64,000 nucleotides of DNA from Synechococcus sp. WH 8020 (GTDB lineage Bacteria; Cyanobacteriota; Cyanobacteriia; PCC-6307; Cyanobiaceae), in NCBI RefSeq assembly GCF_001040845.1, contig NZ_CP011941.1, forward strand, positions 1,649,993-1,713,992. Reading direction: 5' to 3'. The position numbers and the translations under genes were made by a program. The notes under the pieces were generated by a model. That model had not been told where the DNA came from, made no database searches, and saw only the letters and a list, made by a program, of their open reading frames with translations. The first letter of the stretch is position 1. Each line of letters opens with the position of its first letter. This document shows positions 62,313-64,000 of the stretch, in pieces.

Positions 62313-62840
62313 ATGACCCGACGCCTCCTATTTGTGCTTCTTGCACTTGGACTCGTCGCTTGTGAAGGTCGCTCGACCCGAGCACCATCTGGCCTGCTTT
62401 CACCACAACAACAAGACCCTGCTCTCAGCGGTAATGGTCGATTGTTAGCCGTGATCGAAGACCAAAACGGACGACCGACCGTCCAATTGCGCTACATACA
62501 AGGAGGGGGCTCATTGCGTTTGCGCCATCTCTCACGTCATCAGCCCCACAGCTCACCGTCCTTGAGCTGGAACGGCCGTTATTTGGCCGTGATTACCCAA
62601 CGCGGCAACCACAGGCTGGTCTTGATTGAAGACCGCCTGAGCGGCAAAGCCCACCCCTTGCCCTTGCCCTCCGGTCGAGATCCTGTTCGAGTCAGCCTGG
62701 CTCCGGATGCACGCAAACTCGCCATTCAAACTGCAGATCAAGGACGTTGGCGCGTCGAAGTGATTGACCTGAGCGGATTGCTGGAACCCGACGGCCCGGG
62801 AGGCCAGCGACGCACCACACCCAGCGAAGCCGACCGATGA
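62313..62840 (+). CDS. TolB/beta-propeller-like lipoprotein A
   Basis: 175 aa. Signal and lipobox MTRRLLFVLLALGLVAC (Cys17). Repeated propeller-blade strands: LSGNGRLLAVIEDQNGRPTVQLR, SWNGRYLAVITQRGNHRLVLI and APDARKLAIQTADQGRWRVEVIDLSG. A second, related lipoprotein follows, overlapping by ATGA. Membrane-anchored in the periplasm; the partner is unknown. Confidence 0.72.
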   Translation: MTRRLLFVLLALGLVACEGRSTRAPSGLLSPQQQDPALSGNGRLLAVIEDQNGRPTVQLRYIQGGGSLRLRHLSRHQPHSSPSLSWNGRYLAVITQRGNHRLVLIEDRLSGKAHPLPLPSGRDPVRVSLAPDARKLAIQTADQGRWRVEVIDLSGLLEPDGPGGQRRTTPSEADR

Positions 62841-63322
62841 GACAGCGATTCATCACATCGGCCCTACTGCTTTGTTTCGTCGTTTTTGGTTGCAGTCAAA
62901 ATGGCATCCGTCCCATGTCCCGGGTCGGGGCATCGCTACGTCGCAGCGCCGAGAGCAGGCGCCTTCCATCGATGGGGCAACGTTGGCTGGCGAGCCTCGC
63001 CAATCGCAACGGAAGAGAGCGCGTGGAGCTGATTGACCTGAGCAACGACACACCCGTTCCCCTGAATGGGATTGATCAGGCCGACTCCCAGACCATCAGC
63101 CTCAGCGTCAGTGGGGATGGTCAGAGGATCGCCCTGATCCGGCAACGCGAAGAACGTACCGAGTTAATGCTCTATCGACGCAATGTCAGCGCTTTGCAAC
63201 GACTCCCCATCAATCCGCCTGGTGTACCCCGTTCCGTCAGCCTGGATGGAAATGGTCGACTGCTCGCCGTTCAAGTGAGCCGCAGAGGCCGCTGGGATGT
63301 GGACTTAATTCGCCTCCCTTAG
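62837..63322 (+). CDS. TolB/beta-propeller-like lipoprotein B
   Basis: 161 aa. ATG within ATGA shared with the preceding gene. Lipobox FVVFGC. Blade-like repeats: MGQRWLASLANRNGRERVELIDLS, VSGDGQRIALIRQREERTELMLY and LDGNGRLLAVQVSRRGRWDVDLI, the same design as its neighbour. They may together form one incomplete propeller. Function unknown. Confidence 0.72.
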   Translation: MRQRFITSALLLCFVVFGCSQNGIRPMSRVGASLRRSAESRRLPSMGQRWLASLANRNGRERVELIDLSNDTPVPLNGIDQADSQTISLSVSGDGQRIALIRQREERTELMLYRRNVSALQRLPINPPGVPRSVSLDGNGRLLAVQVSRRGRWDVDLIRLP

Positions 63323-63338
63323 GCAGGGAATCAGCTAG

Positions 63339-63575
63339 TCAGGGAATCAGCCCTGCCCAATGCAAAAAGGTATCCCGACTGAGGGCTTCAGTGAGCAAGA
63401 CAGCTAAAAATCCGATCATGGCGAAACGTCCATTGATCCGCTCCGCATAGGCGCTCCAACCAAAGGCAGGCAGATCTTTGGTGGTGGCACTGGTGGTGAC
63501 ACTGGCCTTTCGAGCGGTCGACACCTTGGAGGGCTCCTCCGGAGTGGGATCAATTGGTTGATCAGATTTTTTCAT
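63339..63575 (-). CDS. hli: high-light-inducible (Hlip) protein
   Basis: 78 aa. Disordered Ser/Thr/Lys-rich N-terminus, then the single chlorophyll-binding helix AYAERINGRFAMIGFLAVLLTEAL with the ExxNGRxAMxGF signature. Hlips protect photosystems and chlorophyll synthesis in excess light. Start overlaps the stop of the ABC exporter gene by ATGA, so the two are likely co-transcribed. Confidence 0.93.
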   Translation of the reverse strand: MKKSDQPIDPTPEEPSKVSTARKASVTTSATTKDLPAFGWSAYAERINGRFAMIGFLAVLLTEALSRDTFLHWAGLIP

Positions 63576-64000
63576 GGTTGATAGCTACTGGCAGGGATCA
63601 GGCTCCAATCGCCATCCCCTCGCAGTTCAAGCACGTTGTCATGGAAGTGCTTGAGGGAAGGACGATGGCCAACACTAATAAACGAGAGATCTCGATCTAC
63701 AAGCAACTCATAAAGCTGCTTTTCCGTCTTCACATCAAGAGCACTGGTCGCCTCATCCAGGACCACAAAACTTGGCGAGTTCAACAACAACCGTCCAAAC
63801 GCCAGGCGTTGCTGTTCTCCCAGGGACAGAATTCGAGGCCAATCCTGCTTGATATCCAAGTCGGGATATCGCGTCACTAGCTTCTGCAAGCTGACTTGTT
63901 CAAGCACGCTTCGCAATTGCTCATCGCTAAAACGATTCTCATCTGCTGGATAACACAGCTGCTCTCTTAACGAGCCCAACAACATGTAAGGCTTCTGAGG
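63572..64000 (-). CDS. ABC transporter (COG4178/YddA-like), C-terminal part only
   Basis: Runs off the window; only the last 143 residues are seen. They hold LGSLREQLCYPADENR, LSLGEQQRLAFGRLLLNSPS, VVLDEATSALDVKTE and SFISVGHRPSLKHFHDNVLELRG, that is, signature (LSLGEQQR), Walker B and H-loop of a half-transporter ATPase domain. Such proteins are fused permease-ATPase exporters related to the SbmA/ABCD group. Coupled to hli by ATGA. Confidence 0.85.
   Translation of the reverse strand, partial: PQKPYMLLGSLREQLCYPADENRFSDEQLRSVLEQVSLQKLVTRYPDLDIKQDWPRILSLGEQQRLAFGRLLLNSPSFVVLDEATSALDVKTEKQLYELLVDRDLSFISVGHRPSLKHFHDNVLELRGDGDWSLIPASSYQP

Overview
The window looks like the chromosome of a marine picocyanobacterium of the Synechococcus/Cyanobium group. 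The evidence is psbX, a ycf66-family gene, a one-helix high-light-inducible protein, CP12, a BicA-type SulP transporter, a DUF1651-like protein, and a circularly permuted two-piece tmRNA whose tag reads ANNIVRFSRQAAPVAA. No species can be assigned from the sequence alone.

Left core block (1-16 kb): small lipoprotein and secreted genes, an aspartoacylase-family hydrolase, then a translationally coupled run of GST, DUF2301-like membrane protein and ABC-F ATPase, then cp12. After that come obg, a MalK/UgpC-type ABC ATPase, the leftward cluster dnaJ-hemB-VOC-mutS2, a lumenal thioredoxin-like protein and the bicA-like transporter.

Middle block (about 16-48.6 kb): an accessory island. Coding density drops, many stretches are AT-richer, and genes are short and mostly unrecognisable. 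It holds secreted Cys-rich, low-complexity or repeat proteins (21.8-22.4, 30.4-32.4, 46.0-47.3 and 47.7-48.2 kb), a cytochrome P450, sulfiredoxin, an L,D-transpeptidase, an FAD monooxygenase, an alpha/beta hydrolase and a cupin lipoprotein. It also holds a decayed TauE/SafE permease and two relics of tyrosine recombinases (37.05-37.4 and 43.8-44.2 kb). Several short repeat families are scattered through it, some coding for tiny peptides and some carrying terminator hairpins. The island runs up to the permuted ssrA gene, a kind of locus often used by integrases. I infer an old, eroded integrative island.

Right core block (49-64 kb): an RlmL-type methyltransferase, a holin-X-like/DUF883-like pair, a LigD-phosphoesterase-like protein, smc, a PRC-barrel protein, msrB, an LpxB-like glycosyltransferase, a tRNA-Leu with apparent anticodon AAG, accC, a YggT-family gene, psbX, ycf66, two overlapping beta-propeller-like lipoproteins, an hli gene and the C-terminal part of an ABC exporter cut by the window end.
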